64,000 nt of DNA from Hirundichthys speculiger (Eukaryota > Chordata > Actinopteri > Beloniformes > Exocoetidae). The stretch spans positions 1,922,001-1,986,000 of the forward strand of contig JAGFBZ010002379.1 in NCBI GenBank assembly GCA_018398805.1, written 5' to 3'. Shown piece by piece: positions 1-51,440 of the stretch. Positions within the stretch are counted from its first letter, which is position 1. Each line of letters opens with the position of its first letter. Under the pieces are notes generated by a model, which made no database searches, was not told where the DNA came from, and worked only from the letters and a program-made list of their open reading frames with translations. Made by a program: the position numbers and the translations under genes.

Positions 1-821
1 GTCTACAAACAAAATCCAACAAAATGATTGTGGCTCAGCACAATCAGAACATTCAAACAGGTAATTTCTAAGGTAACGGCACTTTTAATAGGGAGTTCAA
101 CTAGGCAGTGGTTATAAATAACCTTGTTTCTATTGAATCCTCCATCTGGGAGAACTTTAAAATGAAAATCTCCATGTTAAAGTTCAGTAACTTTACCAAT
201 CCGTGTTTCATTCATTCTTTCCATTTTCAATTGTCAATCAAAAATAAAAAAATTAAAAAGTGATATTTTATTTCATTTTCCATTTTTTAATCTTACACAA
301 AAAGACAGAAAAAAATCCTGTTTTTTTTATATTTCAATTTTAGACTTGGATCAAAAATACGAAATAAAAAAACGGGCCACAGGACTGAATTTGTTTTATA
401 ATCGAAGACTGGACTTTCTGTTGTCATTACACATCTGTGCCACTAGATGGAGCCGCACTGAAGTAACCAGCTAGAGAACAGCACGATAGTGAACATATAG
501 AGCAGCTCTGATGTAACATGAAGGAATGACGTTAAAGTTTGTTGCAGTCCAGAATTTTCTTTTTCACACAGAATTGTTAATATTGCTACCTGAGTTGCTA
601 CCTGAACTGTAAACTACACAGATTTTTACCGTTCTCCATGTCTGTTTTAGTTTTACCGCATGTTTACCCTGCCAATTGTTTTCCGGTTCCGCAGCAGCCA
701 GTAACAGATTTTTTTTAAAACAAAAGCATGTGAACAACATGCGTTAACGCGCGATAAAATAATTGTAGGCATTGATAAATTAATGAGTTAATGCGATAAT
801 AACGCGTTAACTTGCCCATAG
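1..821 (+). mobile_element. hAT-type DNA transposon, non-autonomous, cut by window start
   Basis: This stretch matches the right two thirds of the complete copy at 19756-21308, in the same orientation. Shared landmarks include the block ending in CCACTAGATGGAGCCGCACT and the 3' end with GCGTTAACTTGCCCA. The terminal TIR is eroded here: TTGCCCA is followed directly by TAG, so GCCC is missing relative to the other copy. A run of 24 T follows at 822-845. No transposase ORF is visible, so it is a non-autonomous or deleted copy. The left end lies outside the window, so the target duplication cannot be tested. Confidence 0.75.
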
Positions 822-1154
822 TTTTTTTTTTTTTTTTTTTTTTTTGCTGTTACTATTGACTCTAGTTTTGAGCTTCCGTAACTGACAATCAGGTGCATGA
901 TTGTCACCTGATTGTCAGCATCTGTGAGCATGGGCCCTGCTGCAGTGGTCAGTTGGCGTCTGTTCCAAGAATTGCCATGCCACTTTTGCTAGATGATATG
1001 CCCGATGGCTCTCTGCCCAGACAATCCAGTACAGACTGCACGCAGCCAGTCTCTGGTCTCACTGGGCAGCCAGGAAACCCGCCATGACTGTTCTTCAAAG
1101 TCAGCGGCCAATTGTTCTGGTGTCTGCAACATGTGCATTTTGTTTAAGTTAATA

Positions 1155-1519
1155 CAGCAATTCCCAAACTTCAGAATACCAAGGCCCAATTTGAAATGTG
1201 AAAAATCTCCACAGCCCACCCAAACCTTTAATCACAACCGTGATCAACATGTTCCGATATTAATATGAGGGGTCAACAAATAAGGTGACACTTGTCATAT
1301 TAAGTTAAGATGACAGTAGAATGACACTTAACTGGTTTGTTTTATTACTTCTTAATGTTTTTCTTAAATCATGTCATGAATATTTTACAGTTATTGAAAT
1401 GATATTTAAAAAAGATTGAGGATTTAAAAACATATTTAGTATTAATGACCTCTCACGTCCCACCTGCAGTACCACGACGGCCCACCAGGAGGCCGCGGCA
1501 CACACTTTGGGAATCATTG
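1155..1519 (+). mobile_element. hAT MITE, copy A (365 bp)
   Basis: The element starts CAGCAATTCCCAAAC and ends TTTGGGAATCATTG, giving imperfect terminal inverted repeats of the CAGNNATTCCCAAA type. It is flanked by a perfect 8-bp direct repeat AGTTAATA at 1147-1154 and 1520-1527, the target-site duplication length of hAT transposons. Two further copies lie at 20567-20951 (opposite orientation) and 35908-36279 (same orientation). There is no coding capacity. Confidence 0.88.
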
Positions 1520-2840
1520 AGTTAATACATTTAAATTGTTAAATTGCCAATATGTTTTGTTTCTTCAGATATCAATCATCCAATGCACCAAACAACACTA
1601 AAACCGGAGTCAACAGCAACAAAACAAAAAGGGAAAAAAAAAGCTGTTTGGCATTAATAGAGAAGATTTGACAAACCTTTCATGAACCCCCATACTCAGC
1701 TCTGCTGCTCATCCCACAAATGTGTGTTCCTTACGAATGTGGTACCATTTTCAGGCTATAGTACAACAGTACAACATTTATTGCCAAGAAGTATCATTAC
1801 AAAAAGGAAATAATCTACTAAACCCACATTTGCTAACTTTTTGTCTTTAGTTTATATATGTAGAACAAACTAGGCTGTGTTAGGTGTTAGTATGAGAATC
1901 ATAGAGTCAGACTAGGGTAAAATAAGTTTTTGTAGTTATGTAGGGGTGTACCTCAGTTCCATCACAGTATCAGAGACGTGTTTTGAGTGTCAGAGAATTA
2001 CTATCTTTTAGAGAATAAACTTGAAAGTTTGAGCTGTTTAAACAACGGCATTGACAGTGCATTATTGTACACGAAACAGACCTTACTGCTCAAGATTTTC
2101 AATTTTTTTTATGTTTTTGAATTGCTCTGGTATTATTTTTTACACTCATACAGCCTGCTTTTCTTAGTGTTTTGTTTAATTTTATCGATTTTATCGATTC
2201 TGCGATATATATATCGATATTTTATTTCCCCAGAGAGTTTCGATTTTTCAGCCACGGGTATCGATATTCTAAGCTCCCTTCAAAACCCCTGTGTCCCATA
2301 TATGTGTCAGCCATATAATGTGTAATTGATGCTTTCAGTTCAATTAATTCAAAGAAATTGGAACACTCACAAGATGTCACCAAAATCACTTTGTCCTGTT
2401 AAAATCTTTCAGAAAATTATGTAAATGTATCTTAAGATGAATATTGATATATATCGTATTGTAACGCGAAATTAGGGTATCACTACAGCCCTATTAAGAA
2501 CATCTGTGAATTTGTGCAGACGAAGCATCAAATGACATTTGCCACAGTCCTTTTTTTATGCCAGCGTCCATGGTACCTGAAGCAGAAAACCAAGCTTTAG
2601 CAATCCAGTTTATAGTCACCGTTGTCTCCATTATCTCCAACAGCAGTTTTTGTATTTCCATAGGTGGGTCTCTTGAAGAACGCCTGAGTTTGTCATCCGC
2701 TCTGTCTCTGTGTGAACATATCTGTCACTATAGAACCTGGACATGGCTTTCACAGGCACTGTGGCTGTTATATGAAATATTTCTCCCATATATTTGATAA
2801 TTATCACCTATCTGACGAGACTGTTCTCATGTTTTCATAG
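1520..2840 (+). other. Probable end of rab32 intron 2
   Basis: No coding exon was recognised here. The stretch holds the repeat at 1941-2493, and the intron ends in TTTTCATAG at 2840. The earlier rab32 exons, with the GTP-binding motifs, are not in the window. The short ORFs in this interval show no domain signature. Confidence 0.55.
1941..2493. mobile_element. Probable MITE-like repeat
   Basis: The segment begins TAGGGGTGTA and ends TACAGCCCTA, a short terminal inverted repeat similar to those of fish hAT-like MITEs. Its interior is AT-rich with several ATCGAT and GATATATATATCG blocks. I could not find a matching 8-bp flanking duplication, so the boundaries and class are tentative. Confidence 0.4.
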
Positions 2841-2990
2841 GACAACATCAACGTGGATGAGGCAGCACGTTTCCTGGTGGAGAATATCTTGGCTAATGAC
2901 AAAGGTTTGCCATACGAGGAGAGCAATGGAGACCGGATCAAACTGGACCAGGAGACTGTGGCTGCTGAGAGCAAGTCAGGCTGCTGCTAA
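2841..2990 (+). CDS. rab32: Rab32 small GTPase, final coding exon
   Basis: After an acceptor TTTTCATAG the frame encodes 49 residues starting DNINVDEAARFLVENILAND and ending in KSGCC before TAA. This matches the C-terminal region of Rab32: the DNINxxEAARFLV helix, the acidic hypervariable stretch, the IKLDQET segment, and the double cysteine that is geranylgeranylated for membrane attachment. Rab32 is known for roles in melanosome and lysosome-related organelle traffic and as a mitochondrial A-kinase anchor. The GTP-binding P-loop and switch exons must lie upstream of the window. Rab38 is the closest alternative, but the IKLDQET plus CC ending favours Rab32. Fish can carry two rab32 paralogues and I cannot say which this is. 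The neighbouring adgb gene supports the call, because the two are adjacent in human. Confidence 0.93.
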   Translation, partial: DNINVDEAARFLVENILANDKGLPYEESNGDRIKLDQETVAAESKSGCC

Positions 2991-4060
2991 CGCTCAGTCC
3001 ACTCACTCTAGCCATCCGCCTGCCTTTGGCAGGGTCCAGTGAGTTCACCCAGCCCGTGGCTCCTGCTCTCCGTTGTACCAGCGGAGAGGAATATGAATTT
3101 TTGGGCTCGTCAAAGCTCCAGGAACTTCTCTCTTCACTGATGCTCATTTGTTCCGCACATCCAAGTTCCTCACTCCGTGGTTTTATGTTGATGTTGCCTC
3201 AAATGCCGTTCAAGCATTTGCTGTGTTGTTTAAGAATCCTTTTGTTCCATTTGTTCCATCACAGACACTTATTTTATGTAACTGTGCTCTTCCAACTGTT
3301 GCCTTAACAATCTCTTAAGCCCTGGACTCTATAACACCTGAGAGGGTTACCAACTAGAAAATTGAGAAATGCAAGCTCAAAAATACCCTGTGCCTTTTGA
3401 TATGTCGCTTTACTGCATTTTCTGATGGTATCGTTCTCCGTATGATGAAGTCTTAATTTCTTATCCGTCCAGCAAAAAAAAAAAAGTTAGCATCAACATT
3501 AATGGCCTATAACCATACACTTTACAGCACACAGTTAGTGTGTTTCTCTGCAGCTGTTCTCACATCAGACTATTGTTAGCAATGGGGCATCACAGTTTTA
3601 GCATGATCATAATGTCATCATATCTAGAAGTCTTTCATCTTTTTGCCCCATTTTCTATGAAGGAACGTTGCTTTACACTGTTCATTAAGTTGCACGTTTA
3701 CAGTACAGATGGACATTACAGTATTTCAGTAAGAAGAAGGAAAAAAAAACTCTATTGATGACACAGTGAAATCTTTCCTTTGGATTTGTTTTGTACTTTT
3801 TAAAGTGTTTTGAATCCTGCACTGTATAACTGTTGTGTTCTGAAAACAGGATAAGACTACTTTCTTTTGTACATTGGGATGGTAAACTGTTCATGTTGAT
3901 GAAATGTAAAAGATGTTTTAAACATTTTACATGTGAAAGTACTTAGATACCAACATAGAATAAACATTTTAACAGATTTGTGTCGTCTCTCTGGGACTAG
4001 GCTCTGTTCAGTTTTTTAATCTGATCAAATAAAGTTTGTTTTCTTGTCTATTTAACAAAG
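2991..4060 (+). other. rab32: rab32 3' UTR with polyadenylation signals
   Basis: Non-coding sequence follows the rab32 stop. Two canonical AATAAA hexamers lie at 3959-3964 and 4028-4033. The second is followed directly by a GT/T-rich stretch (GTTTGTTTTCTTGTC), the usual downstream element, so it is the preferred transcript end. The extent is inferred, not observed. Confidence 0.55.
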
Positions 4061-5230
4061 CACTGGAGCATGATCCCTCACAATCCATTCAATTTCGGAT
4101 ATACACATTTTATCATTTAGCAAACCGGGACTTGATCTTGAAAAGTGATTTGTATTTGGTGCGAATACTTAAACAATTTTGTTTCCATGTTTGGCTTTTA
4201 CAACTCATTATCTGAAGCAAATATTTCTACTATTTAACTGGGATTTCTGGTTTGCAAGAAAATCTTGGCTGAGCTGAGCCAGGATTATTCTGATTTAACA
4301 AGCATACTGTTCAGCTACTCCAGGCTGTCTGCAGTAGCTGGCTGTGATTTAGAAGGTTAACTTTGCAAGAGAATTGTTAGTAAGAAGTGAAAACGGTTGC
4401 ATGCTTTATGTCATAATAGTATTAAATTTCACTTCATTCTAAATTACTAAAATCAAAGCACAAGATATGAAATTATATTTGACATGTGACAGACTTGGTC
4501 TGTGACAAAGGCCGTTTTCATAATCACAATGTACGTACTAATAGTATGCAGTATGTGGTAAAGTCCCCAGATAGTTTGCTACTTCTGGGAAAATTTCTCA
4601 GGTGTAACTGGCAAGTCCACCTCGCCTATATCCCACAATGGAATGCACTGGTACGGCGTAAGCCAGAGTGGACCGACTTCCACTTGTGCCATAACAAAGC
4701 TTTTTTTTCCAGTGCCGTACTACATAAACTGCCAAACCACGATACAAAACACTAACTGGCTGTTGCAACAGTTCTAAACGGACCCACCAAACCATCAAAG
4801 CATTAGAGGGGGGGCAGGGGATTTGGGATTGATTTAGGGAGGCAAGCCGCCTCCTCTCTTATTTGATTCCAGTTCACAGAGCCAGGGTTGATTACAAAGA
4901 CCTTTTTTTTGTTTTGTTTTGTGTTCTACAGTGTATTGATGTGACATAAAGTGTTCTGGGTTAGAAACTGAGCATAATCCCTTACCCTGTCCTTGATGAA
5001 TCCTGCAGACATGGCCACTTTGACCATGTAGTTGTAACAAATAAAACATGACTGTTTCAAAGCAACACTGTATTATAGTCTTAAATGGATGAATGAGATC
5101 TGACTGAAGAATGCTTCATTCATAAAGAGTGATAAGAGTGCCAGAAAAAGAGTTAAACTTGTTAAAGATTATGAAAATTGATGATTTCAATAAATCATTA
5201 ATTTTCCACACCTGCACAGTTTTTTTGCAG
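4061..5230. other. Intergenic spacer
   Basis: No gene was recognised between the rab32 3' end and the orphan exon-like ORF at 5231. A further AATAAA lies at 5040-5045. Part of 4500-4720 looks like a dispersed-repeat fragment of low complexity, but I cannot assign a family. Confidence 0.4.
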
Positions 5231-5317
5231 GATCCCGAGGAGCTGGAACCTTTGCCAGCTGTCAGTGGAGGAGAGGTAGGGTACAACCTGGACATCACAG
5301 AGCCATCACAGATGTGA
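5231..5317 (+). CDS. Orphan exon-like ORF, possible terminal exon
   Basis: A good acceptor (pyrimidine-rich then TTTTTTGCAG at 5221-5230) opens a 28-codon frame that starts DPEELEPLPAVSGGE and stops at TGA 5315-5317. A possible donor GAG|GTAGGG lies inside at 5275, so it could instead be a 44-nt internal exon. An AATAAA lies downstream at 5609-5614. The start resembles EDPEEKLSLPP of adgb exon 3, which may be chance or an old exon duplication. I do not recognise the product and no partner exon is visible, so it may not be real. Confidence 0.25.
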   Translation, partial: DPEELEPLPAVSGGEVGYNLDITEPSQM

Positions 5318-5797
5318 AGGAGGGAATATAAATAAGAAGTGATAAAAGAATACATTCGGAAATTTAAAAAAAGTTCAAATATGTAAATATTATGTAATTT
5401 TTTTTTCAATATTGCTGTGTTTTTTAGCTTTACTTTTAATATTTTGCTATTTCTCAATCATTTATGCCTTTGCTTATTTCTCAGTTGTTATGATTTTTCT
5501 CATCTCGTCATGGCTTTTCCATTTCGTCCTTCTCTTTGTAATTTCTCTGCTGCTGTTCCCATCTATGAGGGGCCTTTGCTATTTCCCTTCGGCATGTGCA
5601 AAAATGAAAATAAAATCGTCTGGTCTTGATGTTCCCGGTTCACAACTCAGAACCTCCATTTGCCGAATCACCACAAATAACCATTAGACTAAAATCGCTG
5701 CCAGTGTCACATTTCGCAATATATAAAACTGTGTTGTGTCTCGTTGTTCATGGTATTGAACTCACAAATCAGCAACAGCTGACACGCCAAGCTCAGA
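5318..5797. other. Spacer upstream of adgb promoter
   Basis: No exon was recognised. It contains an AATAAA at 5609-5614 that could serve the orphan ORF, and a TATAAAA at 5722-5728 that lies over 200 bp from the adgb start codon and is not obviously a core promoter. Confidence 0.35.
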
Positions 5798-5818
5798 CCC
5801 CGCCCACCTTAAAGCTCG

Positions 5819-5831
5819 GTTGCATAGCAAC
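5819..5831. promoter_or_regulatory. RFX X-box-like palindrome
   Basis: GTTGCATAGCAAC is a perfect inverted repeat (GTTGC / GCAAC) with a 3-bp spacer. The right half AGCAAC fits the RFX half-site RGYAAC. The left half is one base short of the full 14-bp X-box. It lies about 100 bp upstream of the adgb start codon. Binding is inferred. Confidence 0.55.
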
Positions 5832-5833
5832 AA

Positions 5834-5839
5834 GTAAAC
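5834..5839 (+). promoter_or_regulatory. Forkhead (FOXJ1-type) core site
   Basis: GTAAAC matches the forkhead core RYAAAY and sits 2 bp from the X-box-like palindrome. FOXJ1-dependent expression of androglobin has been reported in mammals, so the site is plausible. Six bases alone are weak evidence. Confidence 0.4.
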
Positions 5840-5917
5840 TTTCAAGTGCAGACAGAAACAGACGCTTTCTTTGAGCTCTTTTAGAGTTATACGTTTCTTC
5901 GTCGGCTTTTTAGTTTT

Positions 5918-5933
5918 ATGACGCTATCTTACA

Positions 5934-5941
<8 letters not shown>
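5918..5941 (+). promoter_or_regulatory. Upstream ORF overlapping the adgb start
   Basis: An ATG at 5918 in a weak context (T at -3) opens a 7-codon frame ending at TAA 5939-5941. It overlaps the adgb ATG (5934) in another frame. It matters only if transcription starts upstream of 5918. Confidence 0.35.
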
Positions 5942-45851
<39,910 letters not shown>

Positions 45852-46110
45852 TGTTCACTGGCTCTGACATTCAGTCTCAGTTCTCTTCAGCAAGTCTACT
45901 TAAACACTGAAGTATCTTAAATTAATCACAGTAATTGTTCAAGCTCCACTGGACAACACAGGATTTAGAGCTGCTGTTTTACCTTTTGACTTTTGATTCT
46001 AAACTATCAGTTACTCTAAGCTTACTGAAGACTGAAAGTGGTCATCAACATTTATATTGTTTTCCAAAGCAAACTATTAAATATTGAAGTCAATCAAAAA
46101 TGTGTTATGA
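45852..46110 (+). other. adgb: adgb 3' UTR and poly(A) signal
   Basis: The first plausible hexamer is ATTAAA at 46076-46081, followed by a GT-rich stretch (ATGTGTTATGACCAGTGTCTG). A short 3' UTR of about 250 bases is inferred. Confidence 0.5.
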
Positions 46111-49100
46111 CCAGTGTCTGACAGTGCTACATTTTCAGAGTTTGATACTCCCTCTAAAACCTGGATTAAGTCATGGATAATTTGACACATCAAAACTTGT
46201 TTTATAGCCACGATTTTCAAATTATTTGGAGAAAGGTGGAACAAGTTTTTCATATGACCCACTGTTAGTGTGAAGTTTCCTCTGCACATTGAACCTTTTC
46301 TCTGTTGTGGTTCATGCATTTTGATATGATCTTTGTTTCCCTGCTTAAGTGTTGACAGAAATATCGACACTAAAGCAACAAATATGTTGACAAATTTAAA
46401 GTTAGAGTAATTTTTACAGATCCTCAAACATTCCTCGAGAGTGATCTTTAACTTATATTTATTTACAGACAAAATGGCTGTTACTAGTGTATATATGATG
46501 ACTTAACACCACTTCCTCTTTTAATGTCTTGAAAATATCAAGCTAACTCATTTGCAGTGTGCAGTTTTGCAATTCTTTTGTCTTCTTCAGGGTCACTGTA
46601 TTGACAGAATGACTCAAAGGATGGTGGATACAGCCAACCTCCCACAAGCCAAGTGCTGTCGATACATTGATCAATCAGCAAACTTTGGTCTTGCACATAA
46701 AAGCCTGTACGAGCCCCATTCTTTGAGGTAAAGTGAGGCACAAAGGAAATGCATCATAGGTGAATGCTGATCTTTAACACATAGCAATTATAAACATGAG
46801 ACCCAGGTTTGAAGTGAACCCCTTTTAAAAACAGATTTTTATATTTTTGATGTGTTTTATCTTGTGTCAAATTAATTTCATAACATGTCCTTTATCTTAG
46901 TTTAGTACTTGGATTGCATCTAATTCTCCATCTCACAGTCAACAAAGGAATGAGAAAGTAAATTGGAAATGAAAGGGAAGCTGGTGCCATCTAGAGGCTA
47001 CTGTGATTAATATATTCTCATATTCTGCAGTATGCTGTTTCAAGGTTGACAAGAATGAATTGTTCAATTTTTGTGTTGCTGCATGAAGGAAATGATCATT
47101 ATGCTGTGCACGTATTTGTATGCATGTGTGTGCAAGACAGCAGGATAAGGAGAGTTGTCTTTGGTTGCAGGTGCATCCTGCAGTATTTTTCTCCAAAGCT
47201 TTTGAATAATACTTCTGAAAACTTCTGGAGACCTAAGTTAAGATCTATGTTTTAGATCTTATTTCAAAGAATGCTATGACGAACAAGCAAGAAACATTTA
47301 GAGTTTGAATTTTCTCCCTGAGCCTGTGTGGGTTTCTATCGATTCTGTCTCCCACAGTTTAAAAAAAAAGACCCCTGGACAGGATGTATTTGGTGTATAA
47401 AAAAAGGATGCCTATGTGAAAACATATAAGCGTATCAACTTTGTGCTTGGAGACAGCGTTGGTATGCGCGCTTTGTTTTCTGTTTCCTCTCAGAAATTGT
47501 TCTGCTGGGTTTACGTAGTCGTTCAGTGTGTCAGACCTCATCAAGCCCTCCACTACGCCTATCCTTGTAACAGCATGACAGAGCAAATCCTGAAAGTCTT
47601 GTTCCTGGCAGAGAACATTCACTGTTGTGTCTGCACTGTTTGCTCCTGGTTGCCAAATTCATTCCTTCCTTTCTAAAACATTAGCTGTTCCATGATGTTC
47701 CCTCACACTTAAATCTACTCCTCCTCCTCCGATGGGTGTGTGTGATATATTTGTCGGGGGTGATTGTTTGTGTGCCACTGTTTTTGGCTGTTAGAAGGAG
47801 AAAGACATCTTCAGACTCTAACTGCTAGTGACGTGTGTGTGTTAACGGAGAGGCGGTTTAATTGGCAGCTGTTGGCTGGTGGTTTGATGCAAATGTGTTG
47901 TGAGCATCAGAAGAACCCGAGTGTAACCTTGAAAACGAGGACAAAAGGGTGTGTGTGTGCGTGTGTGTGTGTGTGTGATCGCATGCTCGAGCACTTGTGA
48001 GAGTAAGTAATAAGAAAATATTTGATTCTTAAATGGACCCACATTAGAGGCATGATGAAATTAACTGAAATCTGATACACATCCTCAGAGTTGTGTGGAG
48101 CAGTGGCTCTTCAGTTCACTCTCTCCCTCTTAGAGGCAGTCAGTTCAAGAATGCTTTAATCACTTTCTTAGCCCTTGCTTTTACAAATGATAAAATAGCA
48201 TTCTACCTTTAAGGAATTTATTTGATTTCCCCTTTTCTAAATAAAAACAAAGTTAAATTTTATATGTACATGTAAAAGCAAAGAGGATACTCTTTTGTTT
48301 AACTTTGCTCTAGAGGAACATGCTGCAATGTTCTTTAAGAGAGAAAATACTTTCTCCTGACAACCCTTAATACTAATTGTATTAGCACCTGTGGAGACTG
48401 AGATATAGCTCTCGGAGATGGAGTTTTTTCCATCATATTTCCTCTTTAAAGCAACTTGTACGCTTTTAATAACAATCCTCCATAAATTCAGGGTTTTTTT
48501 TCTTTTTCTCTGTGCACAGTCTGACCATAAGGTGGGCTTGATAAGATATCCACTTCTGGACAGACTGGAAACCAGGGCCAGTGTTGGTTAGTTTTCCTCC
48601 TCGTCTTTTCTCCGTTTTCTGAACCTTGTACCTGAAAACTTGGGCCTTTTCATTTTGAAAACAGATACCTGACTTTAACCATACATCAGTGAGCTCATCT
48701 CTCTCTCCTTCTCCTTCTCTTCACACGCACACATCCCAGGCTTTCAACACGTTACCACGGCACCCCAAGTGTGACCAGATCAGAGCCAGTTCAATTGATG
48801 ATAAACAAGGAGGAGATTTTTTATTTGTTCATTTGTTGTTTTTAAGGCAGAACATGAGGGAAAGGGCACCAGTGGGCTGCAATTGCGCATAAATAAATTG
48901 TATTTTATTGCTGCATGATGATGTCAGAAAGGGAAGTGGGGGTAGTTTTGGCACAATCAGCTGCACCCCCCAGCATGCGCAGCTCTAGGCAGCCGCCTGT
49001 ATTGCTTATGCCAAGAGCCAGTCCTGCTGGCAACCGTCTTGAGTGTTTTCCACTTGTGAATAATCTTTTCTGTGTAGCATGATGGACTCTAAATTATTTG

Positions 49101-49909
49101 AAAGGGTTTATAACCCTTCAGTTTGTTTCTCTACAACCATAGCTAATTTCTTTCTTCCTTGGCAATGCGTTGACGCACATCTGAATACCTCAGACCACCT
49201 CACTGTCTGCCCGAACAACATTTTGACCTTTCTTGTCATTTCACATTATACAAACTTTTTTCAATTTAGTGCAGCATTTCAGGGCAAACAACCTGGAATA
49301 TAATTTTGAAGGTGTTTGACCATCATCTCACACACACAGATGAAGTGTTTTCAGATTTTTTTTTTTCATGCCCTTTATTTGATGTTCCAACAGTATGGAG
49401 GAACAGCACAAACCCAGAAACTGGGATAAAGATTCCCATTTGGAATTGTACCCCAAACATTCCTCCTTTCTTACATAATGCGTCTTAACCACTTAGCTGT
49501 CAGGGCACCCTGCTGAGACGGAGCAGAGCTAAGCCTCCTCATCAGCTTCAAACCTGGTCTGGCCTTGATGAGTCACTGTGTGCTTAACTCATTGTTTAGT
49601 TGATTTTAGTTGACCGTAATGAAGCAAAACATAGTTTACAGCTGTGCTAGAAGCTGTGTGATGGTGTTAAGAGCGCTTGTTGGCATCTCAGTCAGCGTTA
49701 ATATGCTTACTGCAGCGGATGGAGTTTTAAAAGTGAGGAAACTTTTCCCACAGGGCCACTGATCTGGAGGAGGATTTTAGTCTGACAGATACTTACCTGA
49801 GGTAGAACAAAATGCCCACTTTCTGATATGGTTTCTCATATATTTAACAAACGAGCAACAATGACAAAAAAAAGTGGTACGATAATAACTTATCAAAGTA
49901 CAAAATGAA
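46111..49909. other. Intergenic region downstream of adgb
   Basis: No coding exon was recognised. It holds a TG microsatellite at about 47948-47978 and scattered T-runs. The short ORFs have no domain signature. No STXBP5-like exon is seen. Confidence 0.5.
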
Positions 49910-49921
49910 CACTTTTATGAT
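49910..49921 (+). repeat. LINE target-site duplication, left copy
   Basis: CACTTTTATGAT, identical to the right copy at 53274-53285, flanks the LINE. Confidence 0.9.
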
Positions 49922-49946
49922 ACCGTACCGTACCGTCTTCTTCCGC

Positions 49947-50645
49947 TTATCCGAGGTCGGGTCGCGGGGGCATCAGCCGGAGTAAGGAAGCCCAGACCCC
50001 CCTCTCCCCGGCCACTTCCTCCAGCTCCTCTGGGGGGATCCCAAGGCGTTCCCAGGCCAGCCGAGAGACATAGTCCCTCCAGCGTGTCCTGGGTCTTCCC
50101 CGGGGTCTCCTCCCAGTGGGCCGTGCCCGGAACACCTCACCAGGGAGGCGCCCAGGAGGCATCCTAACCAGATGCCCGAGCCACCTCATCTGGCTCCTCT
50201 CGATGCGGAGGAGCAGCGGTTCTACTCTGAGCCCCTCCCGGATGACCGAGCTTCTCACCCTATCTCTAAGGGAGAGCCCGGCCACCCTGCGAAGGAAGCT
50301 CATTTCAGCCGCTTGTATCCGCGATCTTGTTCTTTCGGTCACTACCCAAAGCTCATGACCATAGGTGAGGGTGGGAACGTAGATCGACCGGTAAATCGAG
50401 AGCTTCGCCTTCCGACTCAGCTCCTTCTTTACCACAACAGACCGGTGCAGCACCCGCATCACTGCAGATGCCGCACCGATCCGTCTGTCGATCTCCCGCT
50501 CCATCCTTCCCTCACTCGTGAACAAGATCCCGAGATACTTAAACTCCTCCACTTGGGGAAGGACCTCATCCCCAACCCGGAGAGGGCACTCCACCCTTTT
50601 CCGGCTGAGGACCATGGTCTCGGATTTGGAGGTGCTGATTCTCAT
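49947..50645 (-). pseudogene. LINE ORF2 fragment: C-terminal part of reverse transcriptase
   Basis: 232 open codons from MRISTSKSETMVLSRK to MPPRPDLG. It carries the RT thumb-side block EEFKYLGILFTSEGRMEREI and the Arg-rich tail RRPRGRPRTRWRDYV. It continues the frame of the next fragment after a single frameshift near 50645. Confidence 0.9.
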
Positions 50646-51037
50646 CCCAGCCGCTTCACAACCGGCTGCGAACGCTCCAGCGAGAGCTGTAGATCACGGC
50701 TCGATGAAGCCAACAGAACCACATCATCTGCAAATAGCAGAGACCCAATCCTGAGGCCACCGAACCGGATCCCCTCGACACCTCGACTGCGCCTAGAAAT
50801 TCTGTCCATAAAAGTAATGAACAGAAAACCGGTGACAAAGGGCAGCCTTGCGGAGTCCAACCCCCACTGGAAACGAATCCGACTTACTGCCGGCAATGCG
50901 GACCAAACTCTGGCCACCGGTTGTACAGGGACCGGACAGCCCGTATAAGGGAGTCCGGCACCCCATACTCCGAAGCACCCCCCACAGGAATCCCCGGGAA
51001 CACGGTCGAACGCCCTCTCCAAGTCCACAAAACACAT
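50642..51037 (-). pseudogene. LINE ORF2 fragment: RT catalytic core
   Basis: Contains CFVDLERAFDRVPGD (motif A with catalytic Asp) and SLLFADDVVLLASS (motif C, FADD at about 50723-50734). The stretch between them, around 50840-51000, shifts frame, so the core is broken. Confidence 0.88.
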
Positions 51038-51398
51038 GTAGACTGGTTGGGCGAACTCCCATGCCCCTCCAAGACCCTGAAGAGGGTGTAGAGCTGGTCC
51101 AACCGTTCCACGGCCGGGACGAAAACCACACTGCTCCTCCCATCCGAGATTCGACTATCCGACGGACCCTCCTCTCCAGGACCCCTGAATAGACCTTCCC
51201 AGGGAGGCTGAGGAGTGTGATCCCCCTGTAGTTGGAACACACCCTCCGGTCCCCCTTTTTAAAGAGGGGACCACCACCCCAGTCTGCCAATCCAGGGGGT
51301 ACTGTCCCCGACGTCCACGCGATGCTGCAGAGGCGTGTCAACCAAGACAGCCCCTCAGCATCCAGAGCCCTGAGGAACTCCGGGCGGATCTCATCCAC
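50793..51398 (-). pseudogene. LINE ORF2 fragment: RT fingers region
   Basis: Contains DEIRPEFLRALDAEGLSWLT, then PLFKKGDRRVCSNYRGITLL and SLPGKVYSGVLERRVRR. These are the RT fingers motifs of APE-type LINEs. After about 51130 the frame no longer follows the family. Confidence 0.88.
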
Positions 51399-51440
51399 AC
51401 CCGGGCCCTGCCACAGAGCTTTTTAACCACCTCGGCAACC

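Larger units (their letters stand above)
5798..5933 (+). promoter_or_regulatory. adgb: adgb proximal promoter and 5' leader
   Basis: This 136-bp stretch holds, in order, a GC box CCCCGCCC (5798-5805), an RFX X-box-like palindrome (5819-5831) and a forkhead core GTAAAC (5834-5839), all within 140 bp of the adgb ATG. No TATA box sits at the usual distance. The transcription start is not visible from sequence. The arrangement is typical of genes switched on in ciliated cells by RFX and FOXJ1. Confidence 0.55.

Noticed and set aside
2558..3042. Open frames just before and over the rab32 exon.
   Set aside because: They are in other frames or in intron sequence; only 2841-2990 matches Rab32.
50172..50948. 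258-codon + strand ORF in the LINE region.
   Set aside because: It is the antisense shadow of the minus-strand reverse-transcriptase ORF in a GC-rich element.
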